Shown: one piece after another, positions 6,774 through 14,335 of the stretch | Numbering within the stretch: position 1 is the stretch's first letter | Layout of the letters: every line of letters begins with the position of its first letter | Origin: DATKZH01 sp964505295 | GTDB taxonomy: Bacteria > Planctomycetota > Planctomycetia > Pirellulales > Thermoguttaceae | Direction: 5' to 3' | Assembly: GCA_964505295.1 (NCBI GenBank) | Contig: CAZDHR010000121.1 | Coordinates: forward strand, 1-16,534 | DNA length: 16,534 nucleotides | Program-made: the position numbers and the translations under genes | The notes under the pieces: model-generated | Told to the model about the DNA's origin: nothing | Databases searched by the model: none | The model's input: the letters and a program-made list of their open reading frames with translations, nothing else

Positions 6774-6802
6774 TTGACCCGTGACCGGCGCGGCAGTAGA
6801 CT
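6774..6802 (+). promoter_or_regulatory. Candidate promoter of the beta-propeller gene
   Basis: TTGACC (6774-6779) and TAGACT (6797-6802) are separated by exactly 17 bases, about 170 bases upstream of the start at 6970. The implied 5' leader of roughly 160 bases includes the palindrome at 6840-6860. The boxes match consensus at 5 and 4 of 6 positions; in GC-rich DNA this is suggestive only. Confidence 0.35.
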
Positions 6803-6839
6803 CCCGGAAGTCCCGACTCGGCCTTTGGCCGGTCGGGTG

Positions 6840-6860
6840 GCACTGGCGTTCCGCCAGTGC
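6840..6860. repeat. Palindromic repeat of the GTGGCACTG type in the divergent spacer
   Basis: GCACTGGCG (6840-6848) and CGCCAGTGC (6852-6860) form a perfect 9-bp stem with a 3-base loop. It shares its lead with the hairpin at 1596-1622, so it is probably a dispersed repeat. If the upstream promoter call is right, it would fold in the 5' leader of the beta-propeller mRNA. Confidence 0.6.
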
Positions 6861-6953
6861 TTGAGTCAGAGCACGGGCAAGACAAACGTTGGGCATTCCA
6901 GGGCGTCCCCGAGCATCGGACGGTTGCGTCGGGTCAGTACCGCAGGGCCGAGA

Positions 6954-6961
6954 AAGGGAGG
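6954..6961 (+). promoter_or_regulatory. Ribosome binding site deciding the start of the beta-propeller protein
   Basis: AAGGGAGG ends 8 bases before the ATG at 6970. An in-frame ATG at 6889 lacks such a site and would bury the signal peptide. Confidence 0.7.
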
Positions 6962-6969
6962 ACGAGAAA

Positions 6970-9900
6970 ATGGGAAAGCATAGGACCATGGTCGAGAGCG
7001 GGTGCGTCGTCATCTTGATCCTGGCGGTCACGGCGTGCACGCAGCCCGCCGCGTTGGCTTCCGCAGGCGAGGCGCTGGAGCAGATCGGGATCAGCCGAGG
7101 GATCTGCGCGGTGTTGGGCTTGCCCAGTGCCGACGAGCCCGGCTTCGTGACTGATTTGGCCAAACGGAGCGAGCTGATCGTCTACTTCCAGTCGCCATCC
7201 GCCGACGAAGTGGCGGCGGTGAGAGCGGCGGCCGACGCGGCCGGGCTGCTGGGCAAGCGCGTGTTCGTCGACCAGGGCGACCTCGAGTCGATCCACTTGG
7301 CCAGCAATCTGGCCGGCGCCGTCCTGGCAGGAAGCACCGCGGAAGGCCGGGTGAATCAGCGGGACGTCGTCCGCGTTTTGCACCCGGAGGGCAAGGCCTT
7401 CGTGGGGAAGAAGAAGATCGTCAAGATGGCTCCCGGCGGAACCGACCATTGGAGCCACGTCCACCACGGCCCGGACAACAACCCGCAGTCGACCGACAGG
7501 CTCGCCCGGACCCCCTATCTGACGCAGTTCCTTGCCGAGCCGATGTTCGTGCCCATGCCCGAGGTGTCGGTGGCCGCCGGCGGTCGCGTGTTCAGAGCGT
7601 TTGGCCATATCGCCCACAAGGCGAATCAGAACGCGATGCTCAACACGCTCGTCTGCGCCAACGGCTACAACGGCACGATCCTCTGGACGCGGCCGCTCAA
7701 AGAAGGCTTCATGATCCACCGCAACACGATGATCGCCACGCCTGACACGCTCTACCTGGGCGACGACGAGTCGTGCAAGCTGATCGACGCACGAACGGGC
7801 GAAGTGAAAGACGAGATTGTGATCCCCGACGGCCTGGGCGACGGACCCGTCTGGAAGTGGATGGCATTGGTCGACGGCGTCCTTTACGCGCTGGTCGGCG
7901 GCGAAGAGGTCAAGCCGCCCACGCAACGGTCGGACGTCCCCGGCATGGGACATTGGCCCTGGGGCATGTGGGAAGGCCACGACTACGCCGATCCCAGGAC
8001 CAACTTTGGTTTCGGCCGCACGTTCGTGGCCGTCGATCCAACCACCAAGGAGATCCTCTGGAGCCACAACGAAGAGGGGTACATCGACAGTCGGGGCGTG
8101 TGCATGAACGGCGAGCGGGTCTACTTCTACTGCCCACAGAAACACGTCGGCTGTTTGGACGCCAAGACTCGAAAGGTCCTCTGGAGGGCGGGCGCCGCGG
8201 AGCTGCTCGAAGCGATCGGCCCCGACGGCAAGGCCCAGCTTTGGAAAACCGGCTACTCCACGCAGACGTTCGTCAAGTGCAACGACAAGTACGTCTTCTT
8301 CGCCGGACCGCAGCGGAGCCGGCTGGTCGTCGTGTCGGCGGACGACGGGAAGATCGTCTGGGAGAAGGAGAACGGCAACTACCAATTGGTGCTGCGCGAC
8401 GACGCGATCTACGCGGCCGGCCCCCAGGTGCCGCCCGAAGGGTCGAACCATACGGAGGGGCTCAAGTTTGCGTACGACACGGGCGAGGTTCTTGCGACGT
8501 TTGTGCAACGCCGGGCCTGCACGCGGGCGACGGGCAGCATCGACAGCGTCTTCTTCCGGGCCTCCGGCGGCACGGTTCGGATCGACACGGCCTCCGACAC
8601 GGCCCATCACATCGCCCCGATGCGGCCCCCTTGCCACGACGGGGTGATCATCTCCGACGGCTTCCTCTACTTTGGCCCCTGGATGTGCGGATGCCAGTTG
8701 TCGCTGTACGGCCACATCGCCCTGGGGCCGGCCGGGGATTTTGACTTCCGTCCCGGGCTGGACGACTCGCGGTTCGAGCCGGGCGTCGGCGATCCGGCGC
8801 AGGTCGCGCCGCTTGATGTCAAGCCGGGCGACTGGCCGACCTTCGGCGGCGATAACGCCAGGACCTTCTCGACGGAGGTCGCCATCCCCGGCCGGGTCGA
8901 CCGGGCATGGACGTTCCAGCTCCCGGCCGACGCTCACCCAACCGCGCCCGTGGCTGCCGGCAACATGGTCTTTGTGGGCGATCGGACCGGTGCCGTGCGG
9001 GCGATCGACGCGGAGGGCAACGAGCGTTGGAAAGCCTACACGGCCGGCGCCGTCTACTGCCCGCCTGCCGTGGCGGATGGGCGCCTGTACGTCGGTTCGG
9101 CCGACGGGCGCGTCTACTGCTTCGAGGCGGCCTCTGGGCGTCGGCTCTGGTCGTTCCGGGTCGGGCCCGCCGAGCGATTGATCCCGGCGTACGGGAAGCT
9201 GATCTCCACATGGCCGGTGGCCGGCGGCGTGGTGGTCGACCGCGGCGTCGTCTACGCGGCAGCCGGCATCGCCCATTACGACGGCACGCACGTCGTCGCT
9301 CTGGATGCAGCGACCGGAAAGGTCAAGTGGTATAACGACACCTCGGGCGTGGTATGCGAGAAGGTCAGCAGCGGCATCAGCCTTCAAGGCGAACTCTTCA
9401 TCGCGGACGGCGAGCTGCGATTCCTGGGCGGGAACGTCTATGAGACGGCACGCTACGACTTGGAAACCGGACGCTGCCTCAACGAGCCGTACGATCAGCC
9501 CAACTCCCGGTTCCACACGGCCTTCTACGCCCACTACCCGATTTACGGACAGTACCTGGTGCTCGATCACACGTTCGCCGACGGCCGGTCGCTCACCTAC
9601 GACGTCACGTACGAAGGCAGCCGTCAGCCGCCGCTGACACTGCTTGGGCCTTATCCGCCGGGCGTGCCGAAGCCGCCTAAGCCCGTCTCTCGCTGGCGAT
9701 TCCCGCAACGTCGACGGGGGCAACCCGGGCCCAAGCTCCTATGGCAAGACAAATCGGGCCGCCGGTTCAACAGTTTCATCGTCTCCGACGACACGCTCCT
9801 GGCCGCCGCTCAGATCGGTGACCCGGACGCGACGAGGGCCTCGCTCGCGGCGCTGAGCGTCGAGGACGGCTTGGACCTCTGGTCCCAAGAGCTTCCCGCG

Positions 9901-9999
9901 GCCGTGGTCAAGGGAGGGACGGCCATCGACCACCAGGGCCGGATCGTCGTGGCCCTGGAAAACGGGCGGATCGTCTGCTTCGCGCCCGCCGGATCGTAG
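6970..9999 (+). CDS. Exported PQQ-like beta-propeller protein with degenerate methyltransferase-like N-terminus
   Basis: The 1009-residue product begins with an export signal (VVILILAVTACTQPAALA). The sequence fits either lipoprotein processing at C23 (VTAC) or signal peptidase I cleavage after ALA30. Residues about 35-150 have an alternating alpha/beta pattern like a SAM-methyltransferase Rossmann fold ending in RVLHPEGKAFV, but the expected glycine-rich motif is replaced by VLGLPSADEPGF. TDHWSHVHHGPDNN at 158-171 is a signature of this large planctomycete family. The rest is two sets of PQQ/WD-like blades, for example FVAVDPTTKEILWSHN and YCFEAASGRRLWSF, with the second set starting at DWPTFGGDNART near 621. 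Conserved cysteines occur in PPCHDG and WMCGCQ. There is no CxxCH heme site. It may be a periplasmic or surface scaffold or dehydrogenase-like protein. It is divergent from the DUF1080 gene and followed by a long hairpin. Confidence 0.88.
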   Translation: MGKHRTMVESGCVVILILAVTACTQPAALASAGEALEQIGISRGICAVLGLPSADEPGFVTDLAKRSELIVYFQSPSADEVAAVRAAADAAGLLGKRVFVDQGDLESIHLASNLAGAVLAGSTAEGRVNQRDVVRVLHPEGKAFVGKKKIVKMAPGGTDHWSHVHHGPDNNPQSTDRLARTPYLTQFLAEPMFVPMPEVSVAAGGRVFRAFGHIAHKANQNAMLNTLVCANGYNGTILWTRPLKEGFMIHRNTMIATPDTLYLGDDESCKLIDARTGEVKDEIVIPDGLGDGPVWKWMALVDGVLYALVGGEEVKPPTQRSDVPGMGHWPWGMWEGHDYADPRTNFGFGRTFVAVDPTTKEILWSHNEEGYIDSRGVCMNGERVYFYCPQKHVGCLDAKTRKVLWRAGAAELLEAIGPDGKAQLWKTGYSTQTFVKCNDKYVFFAGPQRSRLVVVSADDGKIVWEKENGNYQLVLRDDAIYAAGPQVPPEGSNHTEGLKFAYDTGEVLATFVQRRACTRATGSIDSVFFRASGGTVRIDTASDTAHHIAPMRPPCHDGVIISDGFLYFGPWMCGCQLSLYGHIALGPAGDFDFRPGLDDSRFEPGVGDPAQVAPLDVKPGDWPTFGGDNARTFSTEVAIPGRVDRAWTFQLPADAHPTAPVAAGNMVFVGDRTGAVRAIDAEGNERWKAYTAGAVYCPPAVADGRLYVGSADGRVYCFEAASGRRLWSFRVGPAERLIPAYGKLISTWPVAGGVVVDRGVVYAAAGIAHYDGTHVVALDAATGKVKWYNDTSGVVCEKVSSGISLQGELFIADGELRFLGGNVYETARYDLETGRCLNEPYDQPNSRFHTAFYAHYPIYGQYLVLDHTFADGRSLTYDVTYEGSRQPPLTLLGPYPPGVPKPPKPVSRWRFPQRRRGQPGPKLLWQDKSGRRFNSFIVSDDTLLAAAQIGDPDATRASLAALSVEDGLDLWSQELPAAVVKGGTAIDHQGRIVVALENGRIVCFAPAGS

Positions 10000-10030
10000 G
10001 ATCGTTCGAGACATGATTGTCGCCGGAATG

Positions 10031-10086
10031 GTAGTCGTCACGCTCCGCCGTGACGTCATGTCATTACGGCGGAGCGCGATGACTAC
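10031..10086. terminator. Long hairpin after the beta-propeller gene
   Basis: Arms of 21 bases (10031-10051 and 10066-10086) pair around a 14-base loop. They read GTAGTC.TC.CGCTCCGCCGT on both strands, with only two imperfect positions; one can pair as G-U and the other is A-C. It lies 31 bases past the stop at 9999 and well before the ZIP gene. It lacks a T-run. It probably belongs to a dispersed intergenic palindrome family and may end or stabilise the upstream transcript. Confidence 0.55.
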
Positions 10087-10245
10087 ACGAAACGTGCGAC
10101 CGTAGTTGATCGGCCGATCCTTGCCCACGAGAAGACCTGCCAACACGCACAGTTGGGGCGATGCCGGCCGCGAAGCAGCCTGGCAGCCGGTCGGGAATCC
10201 GCAAAGACGCGAGAGGCGTGTTGAATAGAGGGAGAAACCAAGCCC

Positions 10246-11196
10246 ATGTCGCCTCTGGCGCTGTTGGCGTTCTATTGCCTCCTCATCCTGCTGGCTTCCC
10301 TCGCGGGGGGCTGGATCCCGTTGATGATCCGGCTGACGCACCAGCGCGTGCAGTTGGCCGTCAGCCTGGTGGCCGGCGTGATGTTGGGAGTAGGACTCTT
10401 GCACTTACTGCCGCATGCTCTGCTGGAGGCACCCGGTCAACTCGACGCGGTTTTCGTGTGGGTGCTCGTCGGGTTCCTCGCCATGTTCTTCATCGAGCGG
10501 TTCTTCTGCTTCCATCATCACGACGTGCCTAGTACCGATGACGCAGAGGCTGCCGCCGACAAGCATCACCACGCCGAGGCACAAGGCCACCCTGCGGACA
10601 TCTCGCACGAATCGCACCGCCTGACATGGACCGGCGCGGCGATCGGGCTGACGTTGCACACGGTCATTGCCGGCATCGCTCTGGCCGCCAGCGTCGAGGT
10701 CGAAGCCCGGGGCGGACACCTGGCCGCGATGGCCGGCTTCGGGACCTTTTTGGTGATCTTCCTGCACAAGCCGTTCGACGCGATGACGATCACCACGCTG
10801 ATGACCGTGGGGGCGTGGTCGAATCCCGTGAAGCACTTGGTCAACGGGCTGTTCGCGCTGATGATCCCCGTGGGCGTGATCCTGTTCTATCTCGGCCTCT
10901 CGCAAGTGGGCGAGGGCAGCAACCTGGTGGCCTACGCCCTGGCCTTCTCGGCCGGCACCTTTCTCTGCATATCCATGAGCGACCTCTTGCCCGAGCTGCA
11001 ATTCCACGCCCACGATCGGATCGCCCTATCCGCCGCCCTGATCCTCGGGCTCTCGGTCGCCTGGGGCATCGGTATCGTGGAAACCCAAGGCCACGGGCAC
11101 GGAGGTCATGGACACTCCGTGGGCGTCGAATCCCACGAGCATGGGCACGAGCCAGGGCACGCGGACGACCACGGCCATGAGCGTGCGAGCCCCTGA
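10246..11196 (+). CDS. ZIP family divalent metal transporter
   Basis: This 316-residue inner-membrane protein has the ZIP layout of about eight membrane helices. TM1 to TM3 lie within residues 4-90, a His-rich cytoplasmic-type loop spans 89-124 (FHHHD, DKHHHAEAQGH), TM4 is near 130-150, TM5 near 162-185, and three more helices follow up to about 279. It would carry zinc or another divalent metal across the membrane. TM4 reads LHTVIAGIAL (H138) where many ZIPs have HNxxDG. TM5 reads LHKPFDA (H174, D178) where many have HExPHE or HKxPE, so the metal site is a variant. A His/Gly tail (283-311) could also bind metal. GGGAG lies about 11 bases upstream of the ATG, a rather long spacing. No Zur-like operator was recognised. 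It is convergent with the oxidoreductase genes. Confidence 0.9.
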   Translation: MSPLALLAFYCLLILLASLAGGWIPLMIRLTHQRVQLAVSLVAGVMLGVGLLHLLPHALLEAPGQLDAVFVWVLVGFLAMFFIERFFCFHHHDVPSTDDAEAAADKHHHAEAQGHPADISHESHRLTWTGAAIGLTLHTVIAGIALAASVEVEARGGHLAAMAGFGTFLVIFLHKPFDAMTITTLMTVGAWSNPVKHLVNGLFALMIPVGVILFYLGLSQVGEGSNLVAYALAFSAGTFLCISMSDLLPELQFHAHDRIALSAALILGLSVAWGIGIVETQGHGHGGHGHSVGVESHEHGHEPGHADDHGHERASP

Positions 11197-11235
11197 CCGA
11201 GCCGCGCGGGCGTGCATCGGGGCGACGGCCTCAGT

Positions 11236-11267
11236 CAACGCCCCCGGACGGCCGTCCGGGGGCGTTG
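11236..11267. terminator. Perfect 32-bp palindrome between convergent genes
   Basis: CAACGCCCCCGGACGG (11236-11251) is the exact reverse complement of 11252-11267. It lies 40 bases after the ZIP stop and 40 bases before the end of the convergent oxidoreductase gene. The symmetric position and strength suggest a bidirectional terminator, although neither side has a clear T-run. Confidence 0.6.
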
Positions 11268-11307
11268 GGGTTAGGACGTTGCTTATGGTGCGTGTGACGC
11301 CCGCCGC

Positions 11308-12642
11308 TCACCAGGCCTTGGTGACGCCGGGAATCGCACAGGCGTAGAATCCGTTCTCGTCGGGCGTCACCGGCGGCTCGGCGTCCCAGGCGTAGGCTTC
11401 GGGCGACAGGTCGGTCTGGGAGTTGATCGCTTCGTCCCACGTGACCACCTGGCCGGAGTAGGTGGCCATGCGTCCGAGGATGGCGGTCATCGTGCTGGTG
11501 GCCCCGTAGTCGCCTTCGTTGAAGGGCTCGCCGGCCACGAGCGCGGCGAACAGGTCGTCGTGCTCGACCTGGTGTCCGTCCGGGCCGCGCTCGAACTTCC
11601 TCGGCGCTTCGCCTTCCACGGAAACGACCTGGCCCGCCTCGGCGAAGCCCTGGCTTCCATGGGCATACGCCCCAAAGTGGTTCCAGCATCCGGGAATGTG
11701 GCGGCAGAAGCTGAAGAGCCGCGAGCCGTCGGCGTATTCGAACTCGACGGCGTGATGGTCGAAGATCTCGCCGTGGTCTTTGCCTTTGCGGACCTGGCGA
11801 CCGCCCATCCCGTTGGCCTGGACCGGATGGGCCCCGCGGAGCCAGTTGGCCAGATCGATGGCGTGGACGTGCTGCTCGACGATATGGTCGCCGCAGAGCC
11901 AGTTGAAGTAGTACCAGTTGCGCATCTGGTACTCCATCTCGGTCTGATCCGGCTTTCGCTCGCGCACCCAGACGCCGGCGTTGTTGCAGTAGCATCGCAG
12001 GAGCTCGACCTCGCCGATCGCCCCGTCGTGGACCAGGCCGATCGACTCCCGGAAGCGGTCCTCGTGACGGCAGTTGAGCCCCACGCACACGGCCAGCCCT
12101 TTCTTCTTGGCCGCCTCGTTGGCGGCCAGCACCTTGCGGATACCCGGCGCGTCGACGGCCACCGGCTTCTCCATGAACACGTGCTTGCCGGCCCGGACGG
12201 CGGCCTCGAACTGCATGGGGCGAAAGCCCGGCGGAGTGCAGAGCAGGACCACGTCGACGTCGGCGTGGATCGCTTGCTCGCAGCCCTCGAAGCCGGAGAA
12301 CTTCCGTGCGTCGGGCACGTCGACGCGGGCCTTGTCCGCACACCGGGCTTGGATCCTCTCCAGGCTTCTATCCACACAGTCCCGGAAGGCGTCGGCCATG
12401 GCCACCAGCTTGACGTTGGCCTTGCCGTCCATCGCCTGAAGCGCCTGCACCGCCGCTCCCGTGCCGCGGCCCCCGCAGCCGATCAGGGCTATCTTCACGG
12501 CGTCGTCGCCCGCGGCATGGGCGGCCCGGGCAGGGGTGAGATGGGCCGCCAGCGCCGCGCCGCCAGCGAGGCCGGCGGACTTCTTGAGGAACTCACGCCG
12601 GGAAGTGCTCCCGGCACCGGTCGGGTAGGTGTCGTTGCTCAT
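11308..12642 (-). CDS. Tat-exported Gfo/Idh/MocA family oxidoreductase (second gene of pair)
   Basis: The 444-residue product is an NAD(P)-dependent sugar or cyclitol oxidoreductase of the Gfo/Idh/MocA family. SRREFLKK at 14-21, followed by a hydrophobic stretch and ARAAHAAG, is a twin-arginine signal, so the protein is expected to fold with its cofactor before export. IALIGCGGRG (51-60) is the dinucleotide-binding loop and HVFMEKPVAVD (154-164) holds the family's EKP motif. GDHIVEQHVHAIDLANW (251-267) supplies the conserved catalytic-type His and Asp. The start at 12642 has GGAGAG six bases upstream; an in-frame ATG at 12663 does not. It follows its paralogue at 12718-14091 after a 75-bp gap and shares the C-terminal end GVTKAW with it. 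The substrate is unknown; glycoside C3 oxidation is one possibility given the DUF1080 gene nearby. Confidence 0.9.
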   Translation of the reverse strand: MSNDTYPTGAGSTSRREFLKKSAGLAGGAALAAHLTPARAAHAAGDDAVKIALIGCGGRGTGAAVQALQAMDGKANVKLVAMADAFRDCVDRSLERIQARCADKARVDVPDARKFSGFEGCEQAIHADVDVVLLCTPPGFRPMQFEAAVRAGKHVFMEKPVAVDAPGIRKVLAANEAAKKKGLAVCVGLNCRHEDRFRESIGLVHDGAIGEVELLRCYCNNAGVWVRERKPDQTEMEYQMRNWYYFNWLCGDHIVEQHVHAIDLANWLRGAHPVQANGMGGRQVRKGKDHGEIFDHHAVEFEYADGSRLFSFCRHIPGCWNHFGAYAHGSQGFAEAGQVVSVEGEAPRKFERGPDGHQVEHDDLFAALVAGEPFNEGDYGATSTMTAILGRMATYSGQVVTWDEAINSQTDLSPEAYAWDAEPPVTPDENGFYACAIPGVTKAW

Positions 12643-12648
12643 CGGTCG

Positions 12649-12654
12649 CTCTCC
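12649..12654 (-). promoter_or_regulatory. Ribosome binding site deciding the start of the second oxidoreductase
   Basis: GGAGAG lies 6 bases before the ATG at 12642 on the minus strand. This favours MSNDTYP as the N-terminus over the upstream ATG at 12663. Confidence 0.6.
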
Positions 12655-12700
12655 GTAGTTCAAATTGGCTGAAAGAGCGGGAGGCCACTGAAAGAAAGGG

Positions 12701-12717
12701 GCGACCCGGCCGGTCGC
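12701..12717 (-). terminator. Small hairpin directly after the first oxidoreductase gene
   Basis: On the minus strand GCGACC and GGTCGC pair around a 5-base loop immediately after the TGA of the upstream gene, followed by CCCCTTTCTTTC. The pyrimidine run makes this the most terminator-like hairpin in the window. It could reduce read-through from the first oxidoreductase gene into the second. Confidence 0.4.
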
Positions 12718-14091
12718 TCACCAGGCCTTGGTCACGCCGGGCATGGCGCAGGCGTACGTGCCGTCCGGCTCGAGCTTGACCGGGGCGTCGGCGTCCCAAG
12801 CGTACTCCTTCGGCGAGAGGTCGAGCTGGGAGTTGATCGCCTCGTCCCACTCGACGATCTTGCCCGAGTAGGTCGCCATGCGCCCGAGGATCGCGGTCAT
12901 CGTGCTGTTGACCGCCCAGTCGACCTCGTTGTAGGGCTTTCCGGCCAGCAGGGCGGCGAACAGGTCGTCGTGCTCGAGCTGGTGCCCGTCGGGGCCGCGG
13001 TCCCAGTGGAGCGGGTCCGCCTGCCCGTCGAGGAAGATCTCGGCCTTGCCGTGCCCTTCGATGCTGGCGAAGCCCTTGGTCCCGTGGGCGTGCTCGGAGA
13101 AGCTTTGCCAGCAGCCGCGGATGTGGCGCGAGAAGCTGAACATGCGCGTGCCGTCGGCGTACTCGAATTCCACGGCGTGATGGTCGAAGATCTCGCCCAC
13201 GCCGTCCGGGCCGTATCCGTTCGCCTTCCCCCATTCCGGCGTGCGGACCTGGCGGCCCCCCATGCCGTTGGCACGCACCGGATGCTCGTCCTTCATCATC
13301 CAGTTCATCACGTCGAGGTCGTGGACGTGCTGCTCGACGATGTGGTCGCCCGAAAGCCAGGTGAAGTAGTACCAGTTGCTCACCTGGTACTCCATCTCCG
13401 TTTGGTCGGGCTTGCGCGGTCGAAACCAGACTCCGCTGGAATTGAAGTACGCGCGTAGGAACATGAGCCGGCCGAGTATCCCGTCGTGGATGCGGCCGAT
13501 GGCCTCCTTGTGCTTGACTTCGTGGCGGAGGTGATGGCCGACCGCCACGAGCAGGCCTTTCTTCTTGGCCTCTTCGTTGGCGGCCTTGATCCGGCGGACG
13601 CCCGGGCCGTCGACCGCGACCGGCTTCTCCATGAACACGTGCTTGCCGGCCTTGACGGCGGCCTCGAACTGCATGGGTCGAAAGCCGGGCGGCGTGCAGA
13701 TGAGCACCATGTCGACGTCGCAGTCGATGGCCCTCCGGTAGCCGTCGAGGTCGACGAACATGCGATCCTCGGGCACGTCGACCTGATCCTTGCACCGCTC
13801 TCGGATGGCCCGAAGGCTGAGCTCCAAGGGCCCGCGGAACGCGTCGGCCATGGCCACGAGCTTGACGTTGCGCGTGGCCGCGTTGCTCAAGGCCTGGACC
13901 GCGGCGCCCCGCCCGCGGCCCCCGCAGCCGATCAAGGCGAGCTTGATGAGGTCGCTGCCCTGGGCGTGGGCGGTTCGGGCAACGCCGAGGCTTCCGGCCA
14001 GGCCTGCCCCGGCGATCGCGGCCGCCGATCTCTTGACGAAATCGCGGCGTGACGTTTCGCTCCCGGTCGACTGGTGGGTGTTTTCGTGCAT
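12718..14091 (-). CDS. Tat-exported Gfo/Idh/MocA family oxidoreductase (first gene of pair)
   Basis: The 457-residue product is a paralogue of the protein encoded at 11308-12642 and shares the same layout. TSRRDFVKR (13-21) with GAGLAGSLGVARTAHAQG forms a twin-arginine signal. LALIGCGGRG (51-60) is the nucleotide-binding loop, HVFMEKPVAVD (151-161) carries EKP, and GDHIVEQHVHDLDVMNW (248-264) contains the conserved His/Asp. It differs by an insertion around 285-299 (TPEWGKANGYGPDGV) before the shared IFDHHAVEFEYADG block, close to where such enzymes shape the substrate pocket or dimer face. GAGGAG lies 8 bases before the ATG, and a promoter-like pair sits about 160 bases upstream. It probably leads a two-gene unit. 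Substrate and direction are not determinable here. Confidence 0.9.
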   Translation of the reverse strand: MHENTHQSTGSETSRRDFVKRSAAAIAGAGLAGSLGVARTAHAQGSDLIKLALIGCGGRGRGAAVQALSNAATRNVKLVAMADAFRGPLELSLRAIRERCKDQVDVPEDRMFVDLDGYRRAIDCDVDMVLICTPPGFRPMQFEAAVKAGKHVFMEKPVAVDGPGVRRIKAANEEAKKKGLLVAVGHHLRHEVKHKEAIGRIHDGILGRLMFLRAYFNSSGVWFRPRKPDQTEMEYQVSNWYYFTWLSGDHIVEQHVHDLDVMNWMMKDEHPVRANGMGGRQVRTPEWGKANGYGPDGVGEIFDHHAVEFEYADGTRMFSFSRHIRGCWQSFSEHAHGTKGFASIEGHGKAEIFLDGQADPLHWDRGPDGHQLEHDDLFAALLAGKPYNEVDWAVNSTMTAILGRMATYSGKIVEWDEAINSQLDLSPKEYAWDADAPVKLEPDGTYACAMPGVTKAW

Positions 14092-14253
14092 GCTGGGTAC
14101 TCCTCGAAGAATGATCCGGCCACGGCAACTTGGGTGGCTATCGGTTGGCGCGAGACGTCCGGCGAACTAACGGGAGCGACAATCGCTTCGGCGCGGCGAG
14201 ATCGCGCCCTCGCCGGCCGGCACGCCCGCTCTCCAGCGCCCCCGGTCATCCCG

Positions 14254-14281
14254 ATTCTACCAGCCGCCATCCCGATCGCAA
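14254..14281 (-). promoter_or_regulatory. Candidate promoter of the oxidoreductase pair
   Basis: On the minus strand TTGCGA (14276-14281) and TAGAAT (14254-14259) are spaced by 16 bases in the 244-bp gap upstream of the start at 14091. The -10 box matches consensus at 5 of 6 positions. It implies a leader of about 155 bases and transcription independent of the regulator gene upstream. Confidence 0.45.
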
Positions 14282-14335
14282 GCATTTTGGGAGCGTTTGC
14301 GAGTCGCGGCAGAAGACCGGCGCCCGGCCGCGCGA

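Larger units (their letters stand above)
6606..6969. other. Divergent intergenic region between the DUF1080 and beta-propeller genes
   Basis: The 364 bases separate two divergently transcribed genes. They hold a candidate plus-strand promoter (6774-6802), a palindromic repeat (6840-6860) and both ribosome binding sites. For the minus-strand gene a weak TTGCAA / GAAAAT pair spaced by 17 bases can be read near 6670-6700, too weak to list separately. No small ORF with a convincing start was seen. Confidence 0.5.

Noticed and set aside
6889..6969. N-terminal extension of the beta-propeller protein
   Set aside because: The strong ribosome binding site and the export signal both point to the ATG at 6970.
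6606..7163. N-terminal extension of the DUF1080 protein to 7163
   Set aside because: The open frame continues upstream, but the extension lacks a ribosome binding site, hides the signal peptide and overlaps the start of the divergent beta-propeller gene.
6934..9723. 929-codon open frame on the minus strand opposite the beta-propeller gene
   Set aside because: It has no recognisable domain and a composition expected of an antisense shadow. The plus strand encodes convincing propeller blades, a ribosome binding site and an export signal.
10087..10245. A riboswitch or Zur-type operator ahead of the ZIP gene
   Set aside because: No AT-rich palindrome or conserved riboswitch core was recognised in the leader; only a loosely spaced ribosome binding site is visible.
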